A stretch of DNA of 10,443 bases from Campylobacter sp. (GCA_017506845.1 JAFVMP010000086.1:1-10443); one strand, 5' to 3'; shown: positions 1 through 8,552, counted from the first letter of the stretch. The notes: generated from the sequence alone by a model not told the origin. Translations and numbers: made by a program.

Positions 1-951
1 TGGATTATCTCTTAATTGTCCCCATTCGCCTTTCATTGTTAAAAGCATATTGATAGCAGAACCCCAACTAGGTAGAATAAGAACAATAGAGAATATAGAT
101 CCCATAGTCTGCATCCAATCTGGAACAGTAGAGTAAATAAGATGGTGACCACCAGCCCAAAGATATACAAACATTAAGCCCCAAAATGAAAATAGTGATA
201 GCTTATATGAGAATATCGGTTGGCCACTCTCTTTTGGTAGGAAGTAGTAAATTTGAGCGATAATTGCAACCGTAAATACAAACGCAACCGCATTGTGTCC
301 GAACCACCACTGTACTAAAGCATCATTTGTACCAGCATACATAGACACAGAGTGAATCCAGCTACCCATACCTGATACCAAGCGAGTAGGTACTTCCATA
401 TTATTAAATAGATATAGCATAGCCACTCCAAGGAATGTAGCTATATAGTACCATAATGAGATATATAGAGTTTTTTCACGGCGAATTCCAATTAATCCAA
501 ATATACTAACACCCCATAAAACCCACACAACAACAACTATAATATCAATCGGCCATTCAAGCTCTGCGTACTCTTTAGATGTAGAAACACCAGCAAAAAG
601 AGTTACAACAGCTAAAGCTATAACCAATACATATAGCCAGAAGTGAAGCTTACCTATGAACATTAGAAATTTAGATTCGCTCATAGATACTTTAAGCACT
701 CTTTGTCCAATATAATACCAGGTAGCAAAAATACCTGACAACATAAATCCGTAAATCACACCATTTGTGTGAAGTGGTCTAAGACGGCTAAATGTTCCAT
801 ATTCACCAGCTAGATAGTTAAGGTCTGGGTAAGCCATTTGAAAGGCTATCAAAGTACCAATACCCATACCAACTATACCAAAAATAATAGTGGTAAACAT
901 GAAGTACTTAGCGACTGTATAGTCGTAGTTCAATGCATTACTCGGCTGCAT
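1..951 (-). CDS. ccoN: cbb3-type cytochrome c oxidase subunit I, CcoN (partial, 3' end outside window)
   Basis: Catalytic subunit of the proton-pumping, high-affinity cbb3 oxidase in the inner membrane. It reduces O2 with electrons delivered through CcoO and CcoP. The first 317 residues are present and the frame stays open to base 1; the family is usually about 480-490 residues, so roughly a third is missing. I translated this from the sequence. Visible ligands: His61 in RPLHTNG (low-spin haem), His219 in WWFGHNAV (CuB), His269/His270 in AGGHHLIYS (CuB), and Tyr263 six residues before His269, the spacing of the cross-linked Tyr-His pair. Many hydrophobic helices follow the N-terminus. The start is ATG at 949-951, decided by a very strong Shine-Dalgarno (AGGAGGA, 958-964). 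It has its own promoter and is separated from the upstream regulator gene by 201 bp. In Campylobacter ccoO, ccoQ and ccoP normally follow; they would lie beyond the window. Confidence 0.97.
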   Translation of the reverse strand, partial: MQPSNALNYDYTVAKYFMFTTIIFGIVGMGIGTLIAFQMAYPDLNYLAGEYGTFSRLRPLHTNGVIYGFMLSGIFATWYYIGQRVLKVSMSESKFLMFIGKLHFWLYVLVIALAVVTLFAGVSTSKEYAELEWPIDIIVVVVWVLWGVSIFGLIGIRREKTLYISLWYYIATFLGVAMLYLFNNMEVPTRLVSGMGSWIHSVSMYAGTNDALVQWWFGHNAVAFVFTVAIIAQIYYFLPKESGQPIFSYKLSLFSFWGLMFVYLWAGGHHLIYSTVPDWMQTMGSIFSIVLILPSWGSAINMLLTMKGEWGQLRDNP

Positions 952-1000
952 TAAAAGTCCTCCTGTAAAGTTTGTTATCTTTTTGAAAAAAATACTTTTA

Positions 1001-1006
1001 ATTATA
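1001..1006 (-). promoter_or_regulatory. predicted -10 box of the ccoN promoter
   Basis: TATAAT on the minus strand, a perfect -10 box. Transcription would start near 994, giving a leader of about 43 nt before the ccoN ATG. No TTGACA-like -35 is visible, which is normal for Campylobacter sigma70 promoters; the upstream DNA is instead T-rich. Two near-identical 14-bp direct repeats lie just upstream. Confidence 0.6.
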
Positions 1007-1021
1007 TGGTAAATAAAATAT

Positions 1022-1066
1022 AAATTAACTTAAAATAATGAAAAAATATCAAAAATTAATTTAAAA
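1022..1066. repeat. pair of near-identical 14-bp direct repeats upstream of ccoN
   Basis: The plus-strand copies are aaattaacttaaaa (1022-1035) and aaattaatttaaaa (1053-1066), 13 of 14 bases identical and 31 bp apart start to start, about three helical turns. Relative to the predicted ccoN start they sit at roughly -28 to -41 and -59 to -72. Such an arrangement suits an activator or repressor site, but the DNA is extremely AT-rich, so chance similarity is a real possibility. Confidence 0.4.
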
Positions 1067-1084
1067 GATTTTAAAGAGAGTATA

Positions 1085-1107
1085 AAAGTATGGAGTTACC
1101 ATACTTT
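1085..1107 (-). terminator. hairpin terminator after the regulator gene
   Basis: On the minus strand a perfect 9-bp stem, AAAGTATGG / CCATACTTT, closes a 5-nt loop (TAACT) and runs into a short T tract (CTTTTATA). It lies about 46 bp after the stop codon of the response regulator gene and before the ccoN promoter, so it would end the carA-to-regulator transcript. The U tract is short. A second, overlapping hairpin (1092-1118) could compete with it. Confidence 0.6.
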
Positions 1108-1152
1108 AAAGCAACTCCGATAATTTTAAAATTTTAGAGTAATTTTACAAAG

Positions 1153-1842
1153 TTACTCATCTTTGGTAGTGATTTTATAGCCAAGACCTGGGATATTCTT
1201 AATTAAATTCGCTCCAACTTTATCACGAATTCTTTTTATAAAGGTTCTAATAGCTGCATCACTTACCTTCTCTCCTGTCCATACGCTTTGTTTAATCTCT
1301 TCGTGTAAGACTAATGTATCAATCCTTTGAGCTAAAATCGCTACAAATGCTAGCTCTTTTTTAGTTAGCCCAATCTCCTCACCAGCACTATTTATTAGAA
1401 CTCTTTTAGTTTTATTAAATTTAAATCCATTTCCAATCTCAATCTCAGATGCTACGCCAATTTTCTCTTTAGCAAGCTTACAAGTAGCATCAAATAGCTC
1501 TTCGATATCAATTGGTTTAATTAAATATTTATCAATTCCTACATCAATCGCACTTAGCAATCTCTCCTTTTCGCTAAAGGCACTTAACACCATAACAGGG
1601 GTAAATCTAGATATGCACTTAATCTCTTTAGCCATCTCTAAACCATCCATTATAGGCATTGTAATATCTGTAATAACCAAATCCGGATTATATTTTTTAA
1701 ATTTTTTCAAACCTTCATCGCCATTTCCAGCTACAATTACCTTTTTAAAAACATCTTCCATGACACTAGCCATTGAAGTTCTTATTTTTTCCTCATCTTC
1801 AACAAACAAAACAGTTAGGTTTTTTAGTATATCATTCATCAT
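1153..1842 (-). CDS. OmpR-family two-component response regulator
   Basis: A DNA-binding response regulator, most likely the partner of the kinase encoded just upstream. The receiver domain covers about residues 8-125: acidic pair Glu15/Asp16 (VEDE), phosphoacceptor Asp58 (ITDITMP), Ser86 (VLSAF) and Lys108 (LIKP). The winged-helix domain covers about 135-229, with a LTKKE start, an AIRTFIKRIRDKVG recognition helix and the terminal IPGLGYKI hairpin. Length, 229 residues, is normal. The gene overlaps the kinase gene by 11 bp. Two adjacent ATG codons are possible; GGAG at 1846-1849 is only 3 nt from the first and 6 nt from the second (1837-1839), so the true start may be one codon later. By position it matches Cj1491c of C. 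jejuni, which I recall as BumR, the regulator of the butyrate response; that name is from memory and synteny, so I give no symbol. Confidence 0.92.
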   Translation of the reverse strand: MMNDILKNLTVLFVEDEEKIRTSMASVMEDVFKKVIVAGNGDEGLKKFKKYNPDLVITDITMPIMDGLEMAKEIKCISRFTPVMVLSAFSEKERLLSAIDVGIDKYLIKPIDIEELFDATCKLAKEKIGVASEIEIGNGFKFNKTKRVLINSAGEEIGLTKKELAFVAILAQRIDTLVLHEEIKQSVWTGEKVSDAAIRTFIKRIRDKVGANLIKNIPGLGYKITTKDE

Positions 1843-3064
1843 TCTCTCCGTTTAATGGTATTTTAATTTCAAAGCAAGCGCCATTTTCAAGGTTGCTTAC
1901 ACTAATTTGACCTTGTAATTTGCTCACAATTCTCCTAACAATATATAACCCCAAACCTGTTCCTACACTTGGATGCTTAGTAGTAAAATATGGATCAAAT
2001 AACTTATCACTCACACTCTCCTCTATCCCACCAGCATTATCAGAAATCGTGATTATAGCATATTTGATCTGTTTATTTGTATCATTTTGAATATATGCTC
2101 TTACATTTACTCTCTTATCTTTTATATTATGCTGAAAAAAAGCATCTTTTGAATTTGAAAATAGATTTATAAATATCTGAGCCATCTCATTTTGACGCCC
2201 TACTATATAGATATTATCATCTATATCTATCTTTAGTTTTATAGATGCATTTTTAAAAGTATTCTCTAGCATTAAAATCGCATCTTGAGCAGCATCTTTA
2301 AGAGAAAATCTTTCATCATCACCATTATTAGTAAAAAAATTTCTAAAGTTATCAATAATACTACTCATTCCTTTAATCACAGCCTTTGAATGCTCATAAA
2401 TCTCAATAAATTGTGAGCTTGGCTCTTTAGTACTTTGTTTGAGTTTATATAAATTTATACTTAACTCATTTAAAGGTTGACGCCACTGATGTGAAATATT
2501 AGCCAGCATTTCACCCATATTAGCTAGGCGGCTTTGCTGAAACATTAACTTACTTTTTTCTTCATTTTTAGCCACTTCAATTGCTACACGCTCCTCTAGT
2601 TCTCTATTTAGTTCAACTAATTTTTTAGTCTTACCTGAAACTTTTTGCCATAGAAGCGAATTTAGATCACGCAAATCATTTTGCGCCCTCATAAGCCTTT
2701 CATTTAACTCAATCATCTCAGTAATATCATAACGAATCGCCACAAATTCCTCAATTTCATTATTATCATCTAAAATCGGGATAATCGTAGTATTTAGATA
2801 AACAGCTTTGCCATCTTTGGTTCTATTTTTGATTAGTCCTTTGTGAATTTTTTTATTTAAAATCGTCTCCCAAAGACGTTTAAAATACTCAGCTGGTACA
2901 TCTGGATGACGCACTATACTATGAGGACTGCCTATTAACTCCTCTTTTGTATAGCCACTAATCTTGCAAAACTCATCATTGACAAAGGTTATAACTCCAT
3001 TTATATCAGTTTTTGATACAATATTACTCTCATCAATGGCTCTTTGATATTGTCGTAATTTCAT
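1832..3064 (-). CDS. soluble PAS-domain sensor histidine kinase with Aer-like FAD pocket motif
   Basis: A cytoplasmic sensor kinase: no transmembrane segment is visible in 410 residues. A PAS domain (about 9-117) is followed by a coiled coil (about 118-175), then the H-box with His192 (ANISHQWRQPL), the N-box (Asn300/Asn304), G1 (DNAGGI, 342-347), and G2 (GTGLGL, 368-373). All kinase boxes are intact. The PAS domain closely resembles that of the E. coli aerotaxis receptor Aer: VRHPDVP (Arg52, His53, Asp55) and IKNRTKDG (Asn80) match Aer residues known for FAD binding, while the position of Aer Trp70 is His74 here. The ATG overlaps the upstream stop as ATGA with little Shine-Dalgarno, which suggests translational coupling. 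By position it matches Cj1492c of C. jejuni, recalled as BumS, reported to act mainly as a phosphatase. Redox sensing is my inference. Confidence 0.92.
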   Translation of the reverse strand: MKLRQYQRAIDESNIVSKTDINGVITFVNDEFCKISGYTKEELIGSPHSIVRHPDVPAEYFKRLWETILNKKIHKGLIKNRTKDGKAVYLNTTIIPILDDNNEIEEFVAIRYDITEMIELNERLMRAQNDLRDLNSLLWQKVSGKTKKLVELNRELEERVAIEVAKNEEKSKLMFQQSRLANMGEMLANISHQWRQPLNELSINLYKLKQSTKEPSSQFIEIYEHSKAVIKGMSSIIDNFRNFFTNNGDDERFSLKDAAQDAILMLENTFKNASIKLKIDIDDNIYIVGRQNEMAQIFINLFSNSKDAFFQHNIKDKRVNVRAYIQNDTNKQIKYAIITISDNAGGIEESVSDKLFDPYFTTKHPSVGTGLGLYIVRRIVSKLQGQISVSNLENGACFEIKIPLNGENDE

Positions 3065-3726
3065 TTTAACACCATAAATCCCAAATATAAAAGATAAATT
3101 CCATACCCAAGCATAATCAAAAATGAAGCTAAATTTATATAATTTTTAAATTTAGTACTCAAAGTTGACAAAATCCATCCCGATCCCATCATTACTGGAA
3201 TTGTACTAAGACCAAAAATAGCCATAATAATCGCTCCATTTACTAGCGATCCACTTCCAAGAGACATAGCTAAAAAATAATATACAACCCCACAAGGTAA
3301 AAGTCCATTTAAAAATCCTAAGATTAAAAATGAGATAGTACTATTTTTTTGTCTAAATTTACCAAGTAGCGGTATAATCAATGAGCTTAATTTTTGATTT
3401 TCAATACATGAAAGAAGTTTGCCTCTTTTAAAAATACCAAAAGCTAAAATAATTAAAACTACTCCAGCAAAAAATATAAGTAAACCCTTGCTAACACCAC
3501 TAAAGATAACTGCTGAGCCAAAAAGTCCAAACAAAAGACCTAAAATTACATAAGCTAAAACCCTACTAAGATGATAACCTAAAGATAAAATTAGTCTAGT
3601 TGTTCTATCTTTTTGACTAAGCTTTACAGCACAAGCTACTACAAACCCGCCACACATACCAATGCAGTGTGAAAGGCTAAAACCAACCGCAAGTGTAATA
3701 GTAGCAAGGATGGTAGTAAGCTCCAT
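3061..3726 (-). CDS. COG2836-type integral membrane protein (annotated elsewhere as sulfite exporter TauE/SafE or DsbD_2 family)
   Basis: A 221-residue inner-membrane protein with about six hydrophobic helices. Conserved marks of the family are present: HCIGMCGG in the first helix (His20, Cys21, Cys25), GYHLSRVLAY (His52, Arg55), and LNGLLPCGVVYY (Pro144, Cys145). The cysteine pair and LPCG motif relate it to the DsbD/CcdA-like transmembrane fold rather than to a proven sulfite exporter. Members of this family are, as I recall, often encoded beside cbb3 oxidase assembly genes, and here ccoN lies about 2.1 kb downstream with a redox-type kinase between. A role in metal, thiol or haem handling for the oxidase is an inference. 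It starts in a TAATG overlap with carA and ends in an ATGA overlap with the kinase gene. No strong ribosome site precedes it. The C. jejuni positional equivalent is Cj1493c, uncharacterised as far as I know. Confidence 0.85.
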   Translation of the reverse strand: MELTTILATITLAVGFSLSHCIGMCGGFVVACAVKLSQKDRTTRLILSLGYHLSRVLAYVILGLLFGLFGSAVIFSGVSKGLLIFFAGVVLIILAFGIFKRGKLLSCIENQKLSSLIIPLLGKFRQKNSTISFLILGFLNGLLPCGVVYYFLAMSLGSGSLVNGAIIMAIFGLSTIPVMMGSGWILSTLSTKFKNYINLASFLIMLGYGIYLLYLGFMVLK

Positions 3727-4844
3727 TATAGAATTTCTATAAATTTCTTAAATATATATTTGCTCTCATTTGGGCCGCTACTTGCTTCTGGGTGGTGTTG
3801 TACTGAAAATACCTTTCCACCATTATAACATACCCCTTCAATAGTATTATCAAAAAGATTTCTATGGGTAATTGTAGCTACTTCGCATATATTCTCTGGA
3901 ACATTATAATTATGATTTTGCGCTGTAATTTCTATGCTTTTTGTCTCTAAATTTTGAACTGGATGATTAGATCCATGCTGACCAAATTTGAGCTTATAGG
4001 TCTCATACCCATAAGCATTTGAAAGCAACTGATGACCAAGACAGATACCAAACATTGGAATATTAGCTGCTATTAGTTTTTTAATCTGAGCAATCTCATT
4101 AACTAGCATTCTAGGCTCACCAGGACCATTGCTTAAGAATACTCCATGAATTTGACCTTTATTAAATTTATCAATTAAAACTTCACCTTGTACATCGTGC
4201 GGATATACTTCAAGCTCAAGTCCAACACTACAAAGCTCATTTAATATATTTCTTTTAACACCATAATCAATAACGGCAACTCTTTTACCAATTGAATTTA
4301 CACTACCATAAGCTTGGTTTTTATGCTCCCATCTTGAAGCAGTGTGAGTATATGGCTCTTTTGTACTTACTATACTTACATAATTTATCTCATCAATTCT
4401 AGCGCTACTTTCTAAAGCTTTTTTAAGCTCATCTTTATCGCTAATCTCAGTTGAGACATATACTCTTAAATTTCCACTATCTCTTAACATCTTAGTTAAA
4501 TATCTTGTATCTATATCATACACACCAAATTTACCTTGGTCGTAAAAAAACTTTTCAATATTTTGCTGCGATCTAAAGTTGCTTGGATTGGCATTAAAAT
4601 TACGCATAAATACGCCACTTGCGTGAATTTTGCTACTTTCTGTATCATCATCATTTATACCTACAATCCCAATTTCAGGCATAGTAAATACAATAAACTG
4701 TCCAGCATAACTAGGATCTGTGATAATCTCCTCATATCCAGTCAAAGATGTATTAAACACAAGCTCGCCAAAAGCACTTCCACCCTTACCAAAAGCCTTA
4801 GCTTCTAAATAAACACCATTTTCTAAATAAATATATGCCTTCAT
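3726..4844 (-). CDS. carA: carbamoyl-phosphate synthase small subunit
   Basis: The glutaminase subunit of carbamoyl-phosphate synthase. It hydrolyses glutamine and channels ammonia to CarB, feeding both arginine and pyrimidine synthesis in the cytosol. The N-terminal CarA domain (about 1-150) includes TGYEEIITDPSYAGQ. The class I glutamine amidotransferase domain (about 188-372) has the nucleophile Cys268 in FGICLGHQ and the other triad members His351 and Glu353 in QHHPEAS. These agree with E. coli Cys269, His353 and Glu355. Length, 372 residues, is usual. The ATG overlaps the stop of the DUF507 gene (TAATG) and has a clear GAGGAA ribosome site at about 4853-4857. carB is not in the window, which is common in Campylobacter. 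Confidence 0.98.
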   Translation of the reverse strand: MKAYIYLENGVYLEAKAFGKGGSAFGELVFNTSLTGYEEIITDPSYAGQFIVFTMPEIGIVGINDDDTESSKIHASGVFMRNFNANPSNFRSQQNIEKFFYDQGKFGVYDIDTRYLTKMLRDSGNLRVYVSTEISDKDELKKALESSARIDEINYVSIVSTKEPYTHTASRWEHKNQAYGSVNSIGKRVAVIDYGVKRNILNELCSVGLELEVYPHDVQGEVLIDKFNKGQIHGVFLSNGPGEPRMLVNEIAQIKKLIAANIPMFGICLGHQLLSNAYGYETYKLKFGQHGSNHPVQNLETKSIEITAQNHNYNVPENICEVATITHRNLFDNTIEGVCYNGGKVFSVQHHPEASSGPNESKYIFKKFIEIL

Positions 4845-5395
4845 TATATCATTCCTCTTTTGCTAAGCTCTTCTTCATAGAGTCTTTCAAATATCAAATC
4901 ATACTCCTCAGTGCCTGGTATTAGCTTTTTCTTATAGTTTTCTAATCTATCTGCTACACTATCTTCGATAGCTTCATACTGTTTTAAATAGCTCTCTATT
5001 GCGCCATAGATTAGATTTTTAACCCTATTTTCTGAAACGCTATAATCGATTAAATTTTCTCTCCATAATCTTTGTAAAATCTCATGCGATAGACTACTAT
5101 AACGGTCATCATATGAGAGCATTACCCCAAACTCTTTGGCTAATTTTTTCTTAATCAACCAAAACATATTCTTGCGATCAATTTGCATAAAGTCGATCTC
5201 ATTCTCATTTTGTTCCAAAAGCTCTTTTACACGCTCTTCTAGGGCTCTTTCTTTATTTATATCAACACAAAGAATCTCTTGAGCAACGGCGGTTATAGGC
5301 TCTGTACCGCTTTTGAATTTAACAAAACCAGAGCCTAGGAGATCAGTTGTAATCTTTCTTGCTATATATGGAGCATGTGGAAGTTTAATACGCAT
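4844..5395 (-). CDS. DUF507 family protein with two tandem copies of the domain
   Basis: Function unknown. The 183-residue protein is charged, soluble and has no signal peptide or membrane segment. It appears to hold two related halves. The first (about 15-95) runs from GSGFVKFKSGTEPITAVAQEIL to a helix ending KKLAKEFG. The second (about 100-183) runs from SLSHEILQRLWRENLID through a helix with YEAIEDSVADRL to LIPGTEEYDLIFERLYEEEL and SKRG. The PGTEEYDLIFERLYEEELxxRG ending is typical of DUF507; the first half lacks it and is more diverged. ATG start at 5393-5395 with AAAGG about 8 nt upstream. It is the first gene after a predicted promoter and its stop overlaps the carA start. The C. jejuni equivalent by position is Cj1495c, also of unknown function. 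Confidence 0.85.
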   Translation of the reverse strand: MRIKLPHAPYIARKITTDLLGSGFVKFKSGTEPITAVAQEILCVDINKERALEERVKELLEQNENEIDFMQIDRKNMFWLIKKKLAKEFGVMLSYDDRYSSLSHEILQRLWRENLIDYSVSENRVKNLIYGAIESYLKQYEAIEDSVADRLENYKKKLIPGTEEYDLIFERLYEEELSKRGMI

Positions 5396-5423
5396 TCAAA
5401 CAGCCTTTATAAAATTTTGGCTA

Positions 5424-5431
5424 ATTTTATC
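5424..5431 (-). promoter_or_regulatory. predicted promoter of the DUF507-carA-kinase-regulator run
   Basis: The minus strand reads TATATATTTTTTTGATAAAATTAG, with -10 TAAAAT at 5424-5429 preceded by GA and a T-run. This is the classic Campylobacter sigma70 form, which needs no -35. Transcription would begin near 5417, leaving a leader of about 22 nt with AAAGG before the ATG. Confidence 0.6.
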
Positions 5432-5464
5432 AAAAAAATATATAAAATCAGCTAAAAGATAGTA

Positions 5465-5484
5465 AGATAAAATTAAATTTATCT
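5465..5484 (-). terminator. weak A/T-rich hairpin at the end of the flagellar/purA run
   Basis: On the minus strand AGATAAA / TTTATCT form a 7-bp stem with a 6-nt loop, overlapping the stop codon of the periplasmic protein gene and followed by TACTATCTTTTAG. Only one G-C pair supports the stem and the T tract is broken, so partial read-through into the DUF507 operon is likely. Confidence 0.3.
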
Positions 5485-6003
5485 AATCAAATTTTATCTC
5501 TTTAAAAAGTTTATCATTTTTTAAAATTTGAGTTAGCTCGGCTGCGATTTGCGGATCCATCTTAGCAAATATTGTCGATATCTTCTTTGGATCTAGCGCA
5601 TGCAAAACCTTTGCTGCCTCATCACGTGGAAGCTGAGCAATTATGGTAGCTGCAGCTCCGTCTTTCATCTTAGCATAAACGGCTAGAATCTTATCATTTG
5701 TAATGCTTTTTAATTCAGCTAAAATTTTCTCATTTTTATCAAGCATTTTTTTAATATTTTCTTCTTTTTGAGAAATCTGCGCTAAGGTTTTATTTAGATC
5801 TCTTTCTTTAGCTAAAATCTGCTCTTCACGTTGATTAAATAGCGTATTTGTTGCAGCTCTATAAGCCTCTAGCTCTTGGCGCGAGCTATCTATTAATTCT
5901 AAATTTTTAGCAATCTTCGCCTCTCTATCGGCTAAAATCTCATCATTATTCTCACTTGTAGCATACAAAAAACTAGCCAAAAATATAATAAAATATATAA
6001 ATT

Positions 6004-6007
<4 letters not shown>
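5483..6007 (-). CDS. periplasmic coiled-coil protein with MgtE-N-like C-terminal domain (Cj1496c/HP0257 type)
   Basis: A probable exported protein of 174 residues. A signal peptide is visible at 1-16 (MKF then IYFIIFLASFLYA). A long charged coiled coil follows at about 22-100, then an MgtE_N-like helical domain (about 108-164) with LPRDEAAKVLHALDPKKISTIFAKMDP. This domain also occurs in flagellar-linked proteins named MotE/PDP. The sequence DLNKT (70-74) fits the Campylobacter N-glycosylation sequon D/E-X-N-X-S/T; I recall that the C. jejuni equivalent Cj1496c is an N-glycoprotein affecting invasion and colonisation. The start is TTG (6005-6007): no in-frame ATG occurs before residue 89, AAGGAT lies at 6013-6018, and the TTG overlaps the fliJ stop as TTGA. 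Linkage to fliJ suggests a role at the flagellar base, which is inferred. Confidence 0.85.
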
Positions 6008-7688
<1,681 letters not shown>

Positions 7689-8543
7689 TTATTTGCTTCT
7701 TAAATTCTCTATCACAGCATCGCTAAATATAGCAAACCCAGCTGAGATGTTTCCATCAATTTCATAGCTTCCGCCACTACTTAAAATGCTATTATCGCAT
7801 AAAAACCTAAAAAATAGCTTATCATAATATCTCATTTTAGAATAATATAGCGGTGCATATATTCGTTTATCATAGTTACTAGCTAATCCTTTTATCGAGT
7901 TTAACGGCTCTTTTAGCTCACTTGGTGCAATGGCAATAACCGCATCTATATCAGCATCGCTTTTTATATTTGCTAGGCGGTTTAACCATGGTAAATTTAG
8001 TCCCAAAATTACTTCTAATCTACCATTTTCAAATACGCTAATTGGTAAATTTAGTAGCTGGCAAATAATTTTTGGAATTTGAATATTGCTAATTTGCAAA
8101 TGCGCACTAATACCAAATTCTCTAAAAATCTCACTAACTACATCTATGCACGGCATAATACTGCTATCGCCTAAAATCTCAGCACCGATTTGATAAATTT
8201 CACTAGTTGGATGTTTAAATACTGGCTGAATGTAAAACCACCTTTTAGTATCACTATCTTTTAATCTTTTTGTAGCAATCCTAACTACATCTATTGTGCT
8301 ATCGCTACGAAGAGCAATCTCTAAATTTTGCTTATCACCAAAACGAATTAAATTCTCAGGCTTTACGCTAAGTCTTTGATGATGGCTAAAATATGGAGTG
8401 ATAATCTCGCTAAATTCATTCTTTTCTAAAATTTCAGCTGCTTTAGCTTCAATCTCTCTTTTAAGCTTAGCGCTAGCGCCAAAATATAGCTTTGACCCAT
8501 CTGGGATATCGTGTTCATAGATCTTTTGTATATCCAAATTCAA
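7689..8543 (-). CDS. hisZ: HisZ-like ATP phosphoribosyltransferase regulatory subunit (class II HisRS paralogue)
   Basis: HisZ is a catalytically dead relative of histidyl-tRNA synthetase that binds short-form HisG and confers histidine feedback at the first step of histidine synthesis. Seen here: a motif 1 region (ITPYFSHHQRL), motif 2 (LRSDSTIDVVRIATKRL then WFYIQPVFKHP) with YQIGAEILG, and a motif 3-like GGSYEIDGNISAGFAIF. The HisRS-type GLxYYTG and the motif 3 arginine are missing, and there is no anticodon domain. At 284 residues it is shorter than many HisZ proteins. The start is TTG (8541-8543): AAGGAGA (8548-8554) is well placed, overlaps the previous stop, and no ATG occurs in frame before about residue 130. 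It is followed 9 nt later by purA. C. jejuni has, as I recall, a long-form HisG that needs no HisZ, so the partner is uncertain. Confidence 0.8.
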   Translation of the reverse strand: MNLDIQKIYEHDIPDGSKLYFGASAKLKREIEAKAAEILEKNEFSEIITPYFSHHQRLSVKPENLIRFGDKQNLEIALRSDSTIDVVRIATKRLKDSDTKRWFYIQPVFKHPTSEIYQIGAEILGDSSIMPCIDVVSEIFREFGISAHLQISNIQIPKIICQLLNLPISVFENGRLEVILGLNLPWLNRLANIKSDADIDAVIAIAPSELKEPLNSIKGLASNYDKRIYAPLYYSKMRYYDKLFFRFLCDNSILSSGGSYEIDGNISAGFAIFSDAVIENLRSK

Positions 8544-8552
8544 ATTCTCTCC

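Noticed and set aside
1045..1056. FNR/NssR-like half site (TTTTTGATAT on the minus strand) upstream of ccoN
   Set aside because: Only one half matches TTGAT; the expected partner ATCAA is missing at the right spacing.
1613..1855. 80-codon open frame on the plus strand
   Set aside because: It is antisense to the conserved receiver domain of the response regulator, has no ribosome site or recognisable domain, and is best explained as a shadow of that gene.
3727..3741. Palindrome TATAGAAATTCTATA at the carA end and start of the membrane protein gene
   Set aside because: The centre is a single base, so no stable RNA hairpin can form, and the bases are explained by carA codons for the FIEIL ending.
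4536..4808. 90-codon open frame on the plus strand
   Set aside because: Antisense to the conserved N-terminal part of carA; Cys- and Ile-rich low-information translation without family features.
5404..5423. Small hairpin AGCC/GGCT around the ribosome site of the DUF507 gene
   Set aside because: Only four pairs with a 12-13-nt A/T loop; too weak to be called a riboswitch or attenuator.
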